A stretch of DNA of 64,000 nucleotides from the NCBI GenBank assembly GCA_037178855.1, contig JASJZC010000004.1, forward strand, positions 5,394,001-5,458,000, in the 5' to 3' direction. This DNA comes from Oscheius sp. JU75. Taxonomy: Eukaryota > Nematoda > Chromadorea > Rhabditida > Rhabditidae. The position numbers were made by a program, and so were the translations under genes. Positions 1-12,582 of this stretch are shown piece after piece (the stretch's first letter is position 1; each line of letters begins with the position of its first letter). The notes below the pieces were generated by a model that had not been told where the DNA came from, ran no database searches, and saw only the letters and a program-made list of their open reading frames with translations.

Positions 1-1099
<1,099 letters not shown>

Positions 1100-1347
1100 T
1101 ATACTGAAAATTAGGAAATACAGTTGAAGAAAGGACTTTAAGAAGGATTCAAGGACCTGAGACGAAATTACCACCTTCGATGGTGAATAAACTGCCAAAT
1201 GTAGCCTGGAGAGTGAATTAAGACGTAAAAGAGTCGTTAATGAGGCTAATTGAGAGATTTTTGGTGGAAGTGAATGGAGAAATCATGTTTTTGGGGACGA
1301 TAGCAGCTGATGCAAGAGGAACTCTGGGCCGAAGGGCGACACACTTT

Positions 1348-1365
1348 TTCTCGAACGTTCGCGAA
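1348..1365. promoter_or_regulatory. Perfect four-unit heat-shock element
   Basis: The bases read TTC-tc-GAA-cg-TTC-gc-GAA: four alternating 5-bp units with no mismatch, the arrangement bound by trimeric HSF. It lies about 250 bp upstream of the mt-Hsp70 start codon. A GC box (ggggcggg, 1366-1373) and a CACGTG E-box (1393-1398) follow directly. The sequence is certain; use by HSF is inferred from the neighbouring chaperone gene. Confidence 0.8.
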
Positions 1366-1399
1366 GGGGCGGGTTTATACGTAAACGGCGGGCACGTGT

Positions 1400-2145
1400 C
1401 TGCTATGTGGGTTTGTGAAAGAACCTGTGATAATTTTTTGTGAAATAGTGCTTCTGGCGTCATACTTCGATGCTATTTCTAATGAAAGAGGCGAAAAATC
1501 AAGCCCAATAAGGTCAATTGGGGGGCAATTCACAACCACACCAACGAAAGGATAGAAATTTCACGTTTCTCGTTCACTTTTTTGCCCTTTTCGACTTTTC
1601 ATTTGTTCACCGTCGGAAAAACGATCTAGGGTGACCCTGTCATGGACTGATTGGTTGGAAAATTAGAAACCGGGCTAAAAAGGAAAAAGCACAAAAAACT
1701 CGAAACTTTTAGGACCAAATGACTGGCCGCCGTTTCTCCAAAAAATTTTCGTTTCGAGACCATTCAAAAAAGTTTTTGCACGGGAACTCACTTTCTCTTT
1801 TTGCAACTCTATTGCAGTTTTCTGTATCCGAAACAACTATTCTCAGCTTTACAAAGCTCTGCAAAGTTGCAGTTCTTGATCTGTTCTACAAACGTTGCAG
1901 AACATCGGAAAGGCTGAAAATACGGTCTTCAACCTGAAAAAGCCCGTAGGAAATATGGACTTGGTAAACTATCAAAAGATTCCACAAGCACTTTGCTCTA
2001 ATTACTCGAAAGTTTTCCTTACTTTTATTTTCAAGAAAATAAACTTTCTCTGACGCTTCTGGAAGATTACTGTAGACAAGTGAGATGAGACTAGCGGAAC
2101 ACTCCCAGTTGTGACTTGTCCCACAAGTCGTGTCTTTCCTTAAAA
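1400..2145. other. Intergenic, with a degenerate dispersed repeat
   Basis: No convincing exon is visible. Around 1830-1905 there is a stretch of the form agctttacaaagctctgcaa followed by gttctacaaacgttgcagaa. It belongs to the 'ctttgcaaagttgtagagcag' family that recurs through the window, often near tRNA-like sequences. Confidence 0.4.
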
Positions 2146-2900
2146 ATGAACTGTCCAGACGATGACGCGGAAGAGACAGTCGAGGAGTATACAGGCATCA
2201 TCTCTTTGCCCTCTTTCTCTCACTATTGAAAGCTCAGGTGTTTTGGCCGCTTCGACTCTGAGAACCTGCTACATCGTCTCGTCCCTCACCATCTTTTTCT
2301 TTACGGTTCTTCCCGGGATCCTGATTCTGCTGGGCTACTGGGTCAAGGGGTCAGTTTGCCTTCTTCGTCACTCAACATAGCAGAAGGTTCCAGAAAATGT
2401 CAAAATCCGGCACCGTCAGTTCCGAAAGAACAAGAGATGGATCTGCAGACTGTCCAGAAGGACTTCGAGTGGGACGACGGCGTGAATATTCCCTACGTGG
2501 CGGACATTCACGAGTATCTGAGAAGTCGCCAGCTGCCGCCGAACTATCTAGAGAACTTGCTCAAAAAGCAGAAGAACGAGGATTTGGCCGTTCGGCATTT
2601 CCCGACCACGTTGCTCGGAAAGTTTGATGCTCAGACCCAGACGGAGACGACGATCGGCTTGTCCATTCATCAGAAAAGGCTGCCCGTGGAAAAGACTCTG
2701 CCCGGCACAGCTCGGGAAACATAGTGAGTTTCTCTGTCCCTGTTTCTCTTACAGTCACTTATCAATTGTCTTTCCAGAACGAAAAATATAAAGTCTCATA
2801 CGCGCAAGACTCAAGTAGCGACCAAGGAAACGACGACGACATTGAGCTAATAGAAGAAACTTCCGGCCAGTCTTCGTATCTAATTTCTGTTTACACATAA
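2146..2900 (+). CDS. Putative small single-pass membrane protein
   Basis: Not recognised. The ATG at 2146 opens an acidic start (MNCPDDDAEETVEEYT), followed at about 2236-2350 by a strongly hydrophobic segment (YIVSSLTIFFFTVLPGILIL). From about 2380 to 2724 a well-formed soluble frame includes WDDGVNIPYVADIHEYLRSR. After a GTGAGT donor (2725) and TTTCCAG acceptor, exon 2778-2900 gives an acidic tail ending YLISVYT-stop. The parts do not join in one frame as sequenced. The first join needs a GC-AG intron (2195-2235). The second (31-nt intron near 2349-2379) and third are each off by one base, next to G runs. Either the assembly has indels here or my model is wrong. A real gene is likely; its exact structure is unsettled. 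Confidence 0.4.
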
Positions 2901-2968
2901 AATAACAATAGTTTTCGCATGTGTCATTCATAATTACTCCGCCTGTGTCAGGAACTTCACCCCTCCTC

Positions 2969-3380
2969 TAATTAAGAGCCAAGAACACCATTGAGGCATA
3001 TCGGAGATCTTTCTCTTCCAAGTGCGTCGTCCTTTTCTTGACAAATGTCCTCTCGCGCGTCAGAAGACCGGGATTAAATCGTATGTTTCTCTTCCCGTCA
3101 GACAGAATAATCCATTCCGATTTTGATGTCATTCCAGGGCTCATTCCCCGACCCAATTGGTGCATGAGCATTTTCCAGTTCACCAGATTCAAAAATTCGC
3201 GTAGGTGACGCTGTAAAGTTTATTTTGTCCGTTCATACGCTAGAAGTCGTCAGTCAGAAGTCAAAGCTGAAAAAATCTTTGGGCATTTTAATTGGATGTC
3301 AGCTGCTTACAATTAGGTCCTACCGGATTGGACGTTTTCCTTATATCTATTAGTTCAATTTCAGAAGGGCTGCGTGCCAT
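2969..3380 (-). CDS. Uncertain small gene; two candidate frames
   Basis: Not recognised. Model A has an ATG at 3380, exon 3311-3380, a GTAAGC donor, a TTTACAG acceptor and exon 3098-3210. It splices in phase to a 60-residue protein ending NDIKIGMDYSV. Model B uses the same acceptor in another frame, open to 2969 (residues REFLNLVNWKMLMHQLGRGM at its start), but I find no first exon matching its phase. Both frames have protein-like composition, so at least one may be real. No domain or signal peptide is visible. The remainder up to 3980 shows no further exon I would defend. Confidence 0.25.
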
Positions 3381-3980
3381 CTGGTCAGTTACCGTTCCTC
3401 ATTGTCGGTTTACCAGCGTTCATACCGCTAGTTACAGCCTTGCAAAAGGAAGTTAACCAGATGAAAATTTGATTCAAATTCATCTTCGGTGTAAATTGCT
3501 CCGTCTCTTAAAACTACCCTAGATCTCTTGGAGGTCAACCGATCTTATAATAGAACCCCTGAACTTCTTCCTGCTCTTTATCAAGTTATTTCCCGCTAAA
3601 CTTATTGGCTAGTTGTCGACGGAATTGTCTCAACCTTGAAATCTGAATTCTTGTATCTTTGGAATGCTCTCTCCACTCTGGACTCACATAGGGAAACCGC
3701 TGTCTCTATGTCCGCCTCACTGTCAGATCTTCTAACTTTGTCGGCAAAGACTTGGAACCAAAATGTCTCTTATTGACAGATGCTTTTAGAGAGAAGGTTC
3801 ACTTCACTTTGGAATAGGCATTCCTGCCCGTTTTCAAAAGTTCCACCATTGCCAAAGTCCAAGACGATTCTCCGAAATCTGAATTCTCGACATTTCCGTA
3901 ATTTCTTTTGGCTCTTTATATACAGTCTTGACAGTCTCTGCGTTTCTTCCCCAGTAATTTTCTGACCCTTTCAGACGGAC

Positions 3981-4228
3981 ATGATCTTCGTTACCCGCCT
4001 TCTACTCCTCGTCCTCTTGGTCAACATTTGTTTTGCTCACGTCTATTGGTTTGAGATGCCTAGTCCTGTGAAAGTAAGCCAGAAGTTTGACTCGCCTCAC
4101 AACAAGATTTCCAGTTCAGCGACGGCTCTGACATTCCGAGCTACGATGAGATGCTGCCAATGCAGAAACGATTCAGAGTCAAGTATGTCCGCGAACTGGC
4201 CAAACTGCCTAATCATGGAAATTGGTGA
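3981..4228 (+). CDS. Small secreted peptide precursor
   Basis: A 68-residue protein from two exons, 3981-4073 and 4115-4228, separated by a 41-nt intron (GTAAGC...TTTCCAG). The first ~19 residues (MIFVTRLLLLVLLVNICFA) form a clear signal peptide, so the product should be exported. The remaining ~49 residues have no cysteine, one KR dibasic pair (within LPMQKRF) where a prohormone convertase could cut, and a C-terminus ending KLPNHGNW. That fits a peptide-hormone-like precursor, but no known neuropeptide family is recognised. The ATG lies 6 nt after a TTTCAG acceptor-like site, hinting at a 5'-UTR intron or trans-splicing. Size, signal and clean splicing support a real gene; its function is open. 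Confidence 0.6.
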
Positions 4229-4278
4229 AAGATAGAGGACATAATAAATGTTAATGTACATTTCTAAACGAAAGTCAG

Positions 4279-5176
4279 CTAGGCACTACTTTCACCGATA
4301 TCATTGTTATTACTGCTGGAATCTTCAAGATCGTCGTCGCTTTGATCAGAGACAGAGGTCATCGAGAGATCTTCGTCGTCTGCGTGTTTCAGGAAACAGT
4401 AGAACAGAGCAGTTCCGACGGTGATGATGATGATGAGGCTGTAGATAGAGACGATGACGACTAGACGCCACTTTCTGAAAGAACAGTTGATAAATGGGGG
4501 CATTGACGCAGTGACAGAGGACAGTAATAAGAAGCACGGTCAGGAAGAAACGAAGAGACAATTCAATTGAAGGAGAGTGCCAGAAATGAACAAGCAGTGA
4601 GAGAGGCAAATACGATGAGTCAAGTTTATAGAGACAGTTTCAAGATGAAAGAGTAAGTTTTAAGCAGATTGTTCACGGTGACAGTGTCTGGCGAAGCAGT
4701 GACAATGACATTAAACGAGGGACAGGCACAGTAACAGAGACAGTAAGAGTCGTTCTGAGTGAGAAGGACAGTTAGAGACAGAAGCAGACAATCTGACAGG
4801 AACAGAAGACAGTGAGAATGAGAGTGACAGTTCAAATTCACTTGTAGACCATGTTGAACAGTCCTTCTTCCGTCACGTAATCAATCATATCGTGAACGTG
4901 ACCGAAGAGGCTGTCCCAGAAGTTTTTTTCCCTCTTGACTCCTCTCGACAAGTTGTTCTTCCATCTTCGGAAGGGAAGGTATGGTCGTTGTCACAGGAGG
5001 TGCAGCCGTTCTGATGGGTGAAATCGTCTGGCCTTCCTTCGGGGTGAGACGTTCAGATTGGGCTTTCGGGGCCGGAGCATAGGGACTCTCGTAGCCGGGA
5101 TCAGCTACAGCCTCCTCGTCCTCGGTAAGATTGATGGAAAGGTAGGGAGCAGCAAGCACGAAGAGAATCACAGTAC
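4279..5176 (-). CDS. Type I single-pass membrane protein (5' end not found)
   Basis: Not recognised as a family. Exon 4842-5176 follows a TTTCAG acceptor and begins with a hydrophobic run (VILFVLAAPYLSINLTEDEE), probably the signal peptide. A Pro/Thr-rich lumenal region follows, then NFWDSLFGHVHDMIDYVTEE. Exon 4279-4474 gives KWRLVVIVSIYSLIIIITVG, a clear transmembrane helix, and then an acidic Ser/Asp-rich cytoplasmic tail ending NNNDIGESSA. The two halves of the larger exon lie in different frames. They join if the A7 run near 4928-4934 is read as A6, so a one-base error is likely. The first exon with the start codon lies in 5177-5760 and could not be identified. RPS16 is divergently transcribed next door. 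Confidence 0.55.
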
Positions 5177-5770
5177 CTGAAATGGGGATTTCGTTGCTGA
5201 AAAGTGTCCAAACATTTCAGGAGCATGTTGCCTCGTGGGAAGAACAAGCAGATTGTGACATTCTTCCGACAAAAAACACGTTTTGACTTGTCTAGACAGA
5301 TAAATCGCTTTATAAGGCAGAAATTTGAATTTCCCGCAGTAAGCGCGCGCCTCATGACTACCGTACCCCGGCAGTCCTTTAATTTTGAAGTTCTTCGTTT
5401 TCTTCAATTCCTAAATTTCTGGCCACGTTTCTGTGCATTTTCCTATTATTTTCTTAATTTTTAGTCAATTTTTTGTCCGTAAAACCCTGTTGAAACGTTT
5501 ATTTGGAATTTTCCAAGCAAAATGAGCATATTTTCATCCCTGTACGACCCAAACTCTGGTCTTTGGCCCGTTTACTCTCGTTTATGAAAGAAGCATCATT
5601 TGCTCGATGTTTTTAAGATTTTAATCTGTTTTTCTACAAAATTCCCTGTAGTTCGCAGTAGGAATAGCTCAAGTAGTTGCTTTCCATTGTCAACTTCGTT
5701 ACTGCAGCCTCGACTTTTCTTTCTCATTGGGCTCTTTTTTTTTTCTAATTCTGCTATATCCAGGGTTAAA

Positions 5771-6321
5771 ATGGCGGATAAAATCAAGTCCGTGCAAACT
5801 TATGGCCGCAAGAAGACAGCTACCGCTGTAGCCCACTGCAAAGCCGGACGCGGTCTCGTCAAGGTGAACGGCCGTCCCCTTGAGCACATGGAGCCTCAAA
5901 TTCTCCGCCTCAAGCTTCAGGTACTGTCATTTTCGCTCTATTCACACAAATTATCACATTCAGGAGCCTCTCCTCGTTGTTGGAAAGGACCGTTTCAAGG
6001 ACGTCGATATTCGTGTTCGCGTCAATGGAGGAGGACATGTTGCCCAGATCTACGCTATCCGTCAGGCCATTGCCAAGGCCATCGTGAGTTTTCCTTTCCT
6101 TTGAGCTCGTCTGCTCTTTTTGCTTCTTTTCACCGTAGTTCATTGGTCGTTTTCAGGTTGCCTATTACCACAAATTCGTCGATGAGCAGAGCAAGCGAGA
6201 ACTGAAGGAGCTCTTTGCCTCGTATGATAAGTCTCTTCTCGTCTCCGATCCCCGCCAGCGCGAATCCAAGAAGTTCGGAGGACCCGGAGCTCGTGCCCGT
6301 TACCAGAAGTCGTACCGTTAA
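5771..6321 (+). CDS. rps-16: 40S ribosomal protein S16
   Basis: Small-subunit protein of the uS9 family, whose C-terminal tail reaches the decoding site. Three exons, 5771-5920, 5964-6083 and 6157-6321, give 144 residues, close to the usual 141-146. Visible signatures are [20 protein letters not shown] near the start, [20 protein letters not shown] in the middle and the terminal [14 protein letters not shown]. Introns are 43 and 73 nt. The start codon is preceded by a long T-rich run ending CCAG (5761-5763), 7 nt before the ATG. This could be a trans-splice acceptor or the end of a 5'-UTR intron. All phases are intact and the assignment is secure. Confidence 0.97.
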
Positions 6322-6439
6322 TTGTTGGTTTTGCTATAAATTGTTAACCATTTTTTATAGAACCGTTTATTAATACATATATATCACAAAATGCTTCCTC
6401 ATAACCCGCAAACAAGATCACAGACACAAATTTTGCCGC

Positions 6440-9281
6440 TCACAGCTCGAAATAGCCTCCTATTTTCCACTGCTGGCTAGCTTTGCCTTCTTCACACTTC
6501 CTGAAACTCAGGTCGCCACCCGAGTCCACGCCGTCAGCATCAATGCAGAGCTGTCGATCGTGGTGTCTCAAATAACCTCCGCCCTAGAAATTGTTTGGGT
6601 TTTTTTTTGTAAATATGACTATACCTGGGGATGATCGAAGACGACTAGCGCGTCCTCCCGGCAGAACTTAAGAATCACCTTGTAGACCCCGGCGCTGATT
6701 TGGCTCCCAATATCGACACAGGTGGCCTCTCTTCGGAACTCTCGTTTTCTTGAAATAGAGAACATCTAAAACTGTATTTATTTAGATTTCAGCTAGAAAC
6801 AGACCTGACTGGAACTTCCTCCGCCCTGACAGCCAAAAACCCCGAGAGTGACAGTGCCCTTGTTTTCCAGCCGTTGCAGAGTGTCAAGGCAAAGGCCTCG
6901 CTCGCCGTAGACTTGTCCGAAGGCGTGAACGTCCTCGTCCATGATGAACTTCTGCGGAATCACATTGTCGAGGAACCATTTGAAGGACTGGCACTTGAGG
7001 CGCTTTCGGAGAGCAAGACGAGAGGAGATGTCTCCAACTGGTTGATCCTTAATCTATGGTTGGCTTTTTCTGTTGTTTTTTTTAACCTTGAGACCCATTC
7101 GGTACATGTAGTACAGCCTCTTGTAGTCATCCATCCAGACCTCGGCCAGTCGCTTGGAATTTGTTCCATGCACATCTTTGTTCCCGTTACGCCCAGTCAT
7201 GTCGTAAGGATGACCGTCTCTGTAGATGTGACCGACGTGGGAGCAGGGAACAATTTCGACGGAGCCGCCACACATCCACACCTGAATCATTACCTTTTTA
7301 GAGTCTGTCTGAGGCGGGTTGCAAAGGGTTTATAGTTTTTTTAACTACAGACTCACTGTAAGCGTCAAGGGCTTATTTTGTCAAGTCTGTCAACTTATGC
7401 TTCTTTTACTCGGCTCATCTTTTACAATCCTGGTCAGTGTTATCTTGAGAGTTTGTTCATGTCTACTTGCTCCAATCTTGTTATGCCCCATAGCCATCCC
7501 TATTAATCTGTTTCTTTCCTCATAGTTGTTGAGTATCTGAAAGGGCGGTGAAGCCGTCAGCGGCTTGTTTAACAGTTAAACTCAAGGTCGGATCAAGCTG
7601 TCTCTATTTATGAAGTGTCTATTGCTATTCGTCTAATGTTGTGTCCATGTCAAACTGTCCCTGTGTTCAGTCACATATCTCTGAATCCCGCCTATGTATC
7701 TTGCAAGTTAGTTCAATCACTTTCTTTAACTTATATAATTTTTCCGCAGTCCCAAGGAAAAGACGGATAATACAGACGTTACCGAGCCACCTAACGGAAA
7801 CTGACATTAAAGTCTTACTGCCCAAAAACGATCGAAACGCTCACTCTGAAGGAAATCTCAAGATTCTCTCCTCCCCAGATGTCCATCTCCTCGTCATAGG
7901 CTCCGACCTCGAAGAAGTACTCGCGATTGGCGGCAAAGAGTCCTCCAGCCATCGTCGGGGTTCGAATGTAGTCCGTGGCCGGGTTTTTCCTCCTCTCAAT
8001 CTCTCTCTTCGGCATTCCTTCCATGCTATAGTGAAGCGACCACCAGAAGCTACCGATTCCGCCCGCGGCCCCACCGAGATAGGCCATGTTACTGGAGCTG
8101 ATGCCATCAATCGTCGGACAGACGACCGCGGTGCGTTCTTCTTGAATCCGGGCGAGAAGAGGCTCGACCCAGCCCTCGTTGGCCTCACAATGACTGTCCA
8201 GGAAGACGAGAACGTCGCCAGTTGCCTTCTTGGCGCCATAGACTTTGGCTCTGATGAGACCAAGACGTTCTGTGGATCTATAGAGACGAACCAGTCCTCC
8301 GAATCTTTTGATGTGCTCGTCCACTTGCTTCAATTCTTCTGGAATAGGGTTTATGACAAGTAGAGAGTGATCAAGAACTAATAAGAAAAAGTGACACAGA
8401 GAGACAGGGCAGCACAGATAAGCTCACATGTGTCTCAACTGTTACTGGTGGGTTAGCACCAGCGGCATGATCAGATGGCTAAACACAAACAGAGACTCGA
8501 CAAGAAAGCATTCAGGCAGCGTGGTAGAGACGAAAATAGGGAGCAACGGAGTTACAGAGAGATAAATTCAACGTTTTGAAACAACGCGATAGACAGAGAG
8601 ATAGACATATTCACAAAGAAGGTCCGGCTACCGAGACTTAATCGTTAACAGATGCATTACAGACAGGGTCGGGACCAGAAACAGAAACAAGAAGAAAAGT
8701 AAAGAACCTCTGTCACTGATATCGTCCACAAGGATGACCTCCTTGAGAAGCCTGACCGGTGTCCTGTTGACGACCGAGTGGACAGTCCGCATGACCGACG
8801 AGAAGAACTCATTCGTGTAGATGATAACCACAGAGACCGTTGGCAGATCCGAGACCGCAGGATACGAAAGAGCTCGGCATTCCTTGCTCCTAGAATCCGG
8901 GATGCTTCGATCGAAAGAGATCTTGTCACTGGCCAGCACGTTCATGAAAACTTCCTTGATCTGCTTCTGTCCTTTGGCGAGCTCTTCGCCTTTCAGGCTC
9001 ACACCTTGTCCTTTCTCTCCGGGACCCTCTCTCGGCTTGGAGTAGTCGGGTATCTGAAGGAAGAGACTGTCACTGTCATTGTCACTTTTACTCACCTGAT
9101 GAAATCCCTTTCCATCTCCAATTGGAACCTCGATCAGAACCTCATCTGCCCGACTGAAGTCCTCACTAAAGCTGCCTTCCGATCCCTGCCGACTCCACGT
9201 GACGAACAGATATCCACCCAGCAGTAGAATGACCACATTCTTCAAGCGGCTCTTCTGTCGCAGGGACAATCGAACGAACAT
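6440..9281 (-). CDS. Polypeptide N-acetylgalactosaminyltransferase A
   Basis: Golgi type II enzyme that starts mucin-type O-glycosylation by moving GalNAc from UDP-GalNAc to Ser/Thr. Seven exons (9096-9281, 8708-9053, 7845-8338, 7087-7281, 6805-7037, 6625-6748, 6440-6583) sum to 573 residues, normal for the family. Residues ~15-30 form the signal anchor (NVVILLLGGYLFVTW). The GT-A domain has PTVSVVIIYTNE, the metal-binding LDSHCE (DxH) and [11 protein letters not shown]. The [20 protein letters not shown] stretch is also typical. A ricin-type lectin domain closes the protein, with CQGGG and QQW motifs. The closely related gene B lies about 1 kb upstream on the same strand, implying tandem duplication. 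Which vertebrate GALNT it matches cannot be decided here. Confidence 0.95.
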
Positions 9282-10304
9282 CCTGAATTCGAATTGTGTG
9301 ACGTTCAGAGGGAAAATTTAAGGTAGCAAATTTCTTACTTTGCTTCGAGTAATGACAACCGAGAGTAGAAGCTGAAAGCGGCTGTTTTGAACTCTCTGTT
9401 CTATTTGAATAAAAGTAGCTTGACTTGCCAGGACTCGCCAAGGTTTACACGCTTTGCGCGCCGCACAGAAGTTCTTTCTTACAAGTCTCACAGCCCGTAA
9501 AAGTTATCTTATCGTTTTTTTCTCCCAGAGTTTCAAAATGACACCGATTATCCAGTGATAAATGGGATTTACACCACGTAATTCACTCGAGTTTTGCTAA
9601 CGCGTCTGGGCGCACCATTATTCGAGTACTCGTTTAGGTTATTTTTAGTCATTTCCATGTATTTAACCCACCTGAACTCCTAAACTGTAAAAAGCACTCA
9701 CTTTCAGTTCTCTCCACTTCTCTCCTCTCGCCTATCACGTTCTGCAACAAGGAAATGGGTCAAACGACTGAACAGAGAGAGGGGGACTAATCGGACAATT
9801 GCGGGAACACACGACCTTGTGCGGATACTTGATGTGCCGGGATTTCCCGAGCTATTGAAACAAAAGTCTCCTCCTGTCTTTGACTAAACATTGAGGATGT
9901 GGCATCGACGCGCATTTTTCACACAATTGGTCTCGTGTGAAACGGATAGCAAATAGAGCGACTGTTAGGGGACAGTTCTGGATTTGTTACACCATTGAGT
10001 ACATAAAGTCTTCATTAGAAATCTATAAAATCAACACAATCGAGAGGGTAAAGCGACGAAGGGACCAGATTGATGTATCACAGGTGGGAGTGAAAGTGAA
10101 CAACGGAAATATCACAGTGGGAAATGAGCGGGAATATAAGCCATTTTAGGGTAAAGCTTTGCAGAACAGACGAGAGCTTGAAAATTTGTTCTTACATCCC
10201 AAAATTGGCTTTAAAGTGTGTATCATAACAGGCAATGAGGGCAAATGCGAGGAGGGGTGTTTTGAACACAAAACAACAAACATAATAACTTAGAAAACGA
10301 AAAA
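9282..10304. other. Intergenic between the two GalNAc-transferases
   Basis: No exon recognised. It should hold the promoter of gene A and the 3' UTR of gene B. A short gctttgcagaacagacgaga (about 10155) resembles the dispersed 'tttgcagaa' repeat. Confidence 0.4.
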
Positions 10305-12582
10305 CTATTCCTTGCTAGGATCTACAAAATTCCACTTTTGATGAGCATCTTCGGCGTCACAGACGTCGATGACCACATCGTCACTTGCCTTTAGATTCCT
10401 GGTTGTCAGACAGAGACCCGACTTTTTGTGTTTGAGCTGTTTGTTCTGGAATAGAGGTTTGAGAGAGACAGAGAAACGAATAACCTACCTCATAAGACCA
10501 GGTGTCACTTCCGGAAGAGCACTGAGTCATCATGACGGTCGACCGGGCCTTTGCACTCCCAAAAATGCTGGCGCAGTTGGTCTCACGACGAAGATGATTC
10601 TTCTGAGAGAGGGACATCAGCTGGGGCGGACTGCCCTTGCCCTGACAAGGGAAGATTCCCAGATTGTTGGCCTGTTTCTCCTCGCGCTGCAGTGTGTCAG
10701 TACACATTCGGGACCCGTCGGCCTCTGTGAACAGCGTCCCGTAGGCTATGACGTCCTCGTCCATGATGAACTTGCCCGGGATCACATTGTCCAGGAACCA
10801 TTTGAACGATTTGCAGTTCAGTCGCTCGCGAAGAGCCTTTCTGGAGCTCAGATCTCCGACGTCTTTTGCCTGCAAATGATGTAGTTAGTCTGTCTCTCTG
10901 CCCCGTCCACATACCAAAAGATCAGCTCTGTTCATGTAGTACAGCCTCTTGTAATCATCCATCCAGACCTCGGCCAGTCGCTTGGAATTTGTTCCATGCA
11001 CATCTTTGTTCCCGTTACGCCCAGTCATGTTGTATGGGTGGCCGGCCCGGAAGATATGACCGACGTGGGAGCAGGGAATAAACTCGATCGAGCCGCCACA
11101 CATCCAGACCCTGAAGGAGATTTCCAAATTCTCTCCTCCCCAGATGTCCATCTGAAAATTACTTTACATCAATGCTTCGCTTACAGTTGGTAGTGTAACG
11201 CAACTTTTGTTCTTTTTCCAAAAGTTATGGGAAACAGGAACATATTAAAGTGCCCGAATCTAGTCAGTGGACAGTACAAATGACCAAAAAGAGCAGTCGA
11301 CCGTAGGCTTCAGAGCAGAACATTCTTTCTCTTGAAAAAGAATCAGTAAGGGAACTCTCTATCAAGGAAGAAAGTCTATCAAAGATTTCAATCAACAGAA
11401 CAATTCAGCTTACCCCAGACACCTCCTATCCTACTGTAGCTCAACCATACAAAAAGAAAGCAATAAGTCTAAACCCACCTCCTCATCGTATCCGCCGACC
11501 TCAAAGAAGTACTTCTTGTTCGCGGCCAGCAGTCCTCCAGCCATGGTCGCAGATCGGATGTGCTCTGTCTCGCTCTTTCTCCTGTTCTTCTCCGCTTCGG
11601 ACATCGGTTCCCAGGTGAAATGCAGGGCCCAGGAGAAGCCGCCAGTCGGTGTTGCGTACGGATCCCCGTGATAGGCCATATTCTCGGCGTTGATGTGATC
11701 GATGATGGGACAGACGACAGCCGAAGGATTGTCCTTGATTCGCTGGACGAGAGGCTCGAGCCAGCCCTCACTGGCCTCACAGTGCGAGTCGAGGAAGACG
11801 ACAACTTCGCCTTTGGCCTCCTTGCCTCCGGCTAACTTGGCTCGAATCAGACCGTGACGAATGTTCTTCCGGATGATTCTGACTAAGCCACCAAATCGGA
11901 TGATGTACTCGTCCAGCTTGTCTTTCAGCTCCTCTAGAAATAAAAGTTATCGTGAGAGTCAGGGAGAGAGGAATAAGGACAGGGACAGGGTTTTGCCACT
12001 CACCTCTCTGGCTGTTATCATCAAGCAGAATGATCTCTTCCAAGATTTCAGGAGGACTTCTGTTGACCACGGAGTGAACTGTTCGAAGCAGGGGAGACCA
12101 GGCTTCGTCCGTGAAGATGATCACGACGGACGTTTTGGGAAGAGTCGCGAGATCGTACTTGAGAGCCTTGCACTCGTCTCGACGGTAGTCTTTCAGCGTT
12201 CGATCCATCGACATCTTGTCACTGTAATCGGTAGAGTCAATCTCACTGTGCCTCTCCTTCCCACTCACCTCGCTCTGACGTTCATGAACCAGTTCTTCAT
12301 ATCGAGTTCTCCTTGACTCTTGTCATCTCCGGTCAAAATGACAGCCTGTCCCAGATCTCCAGGCATTTTCCCCTCTTCTACTCGTCGAGGTCTCTCCCAT
12401 TCTCTCTTTGGTTCAACTCGTTTTGCCCTGGCTGGCGCCAGGTGTCGCACTTCGAAGACGTCGTCGGTCGGGGCTCCTCCTCCGCCATGGTAGTAGATTA
12501 CGAAGCAGCAGAAAACAAACAGGGTCGTCGCGTAGACTACATTCTCTTTTCGTCTCGGGATTAGGAGGCGGGCCAGGCCCAT
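10305..12582 (-). CDS. Polypeptide N-acetylgalactosaminyltransferase B
   Basis: Second member of the tandem pair, with the same reaction and compartment as gene A. Six exons (12269-12582, 12004-12221, 11479-11933, 10915-11151, 10489-10869, 10305-10445) sum to 581 residues in unbroken phase. The signal anchor is about residues 14-32 ([20 protein letters not shown]). The catalytic core has [34 protein letters not shown], and [14 protein letters not shown] followed directly by VWMCGG. In gene A that last junction is interrupted by an intron. The lectin domain ends [11 protein letters not shown]. The stem differs completely from gene A, and only the catalytic exons are close. One 98-bp patch (10933-11030) matches gene A at all but one base. 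Confidence 0.95.

Noticed and set aside
7641-8363. 240-codon plus-strand frame
   Set aside because: Antisense of GalNAc-transferase A exon 7845-8338.
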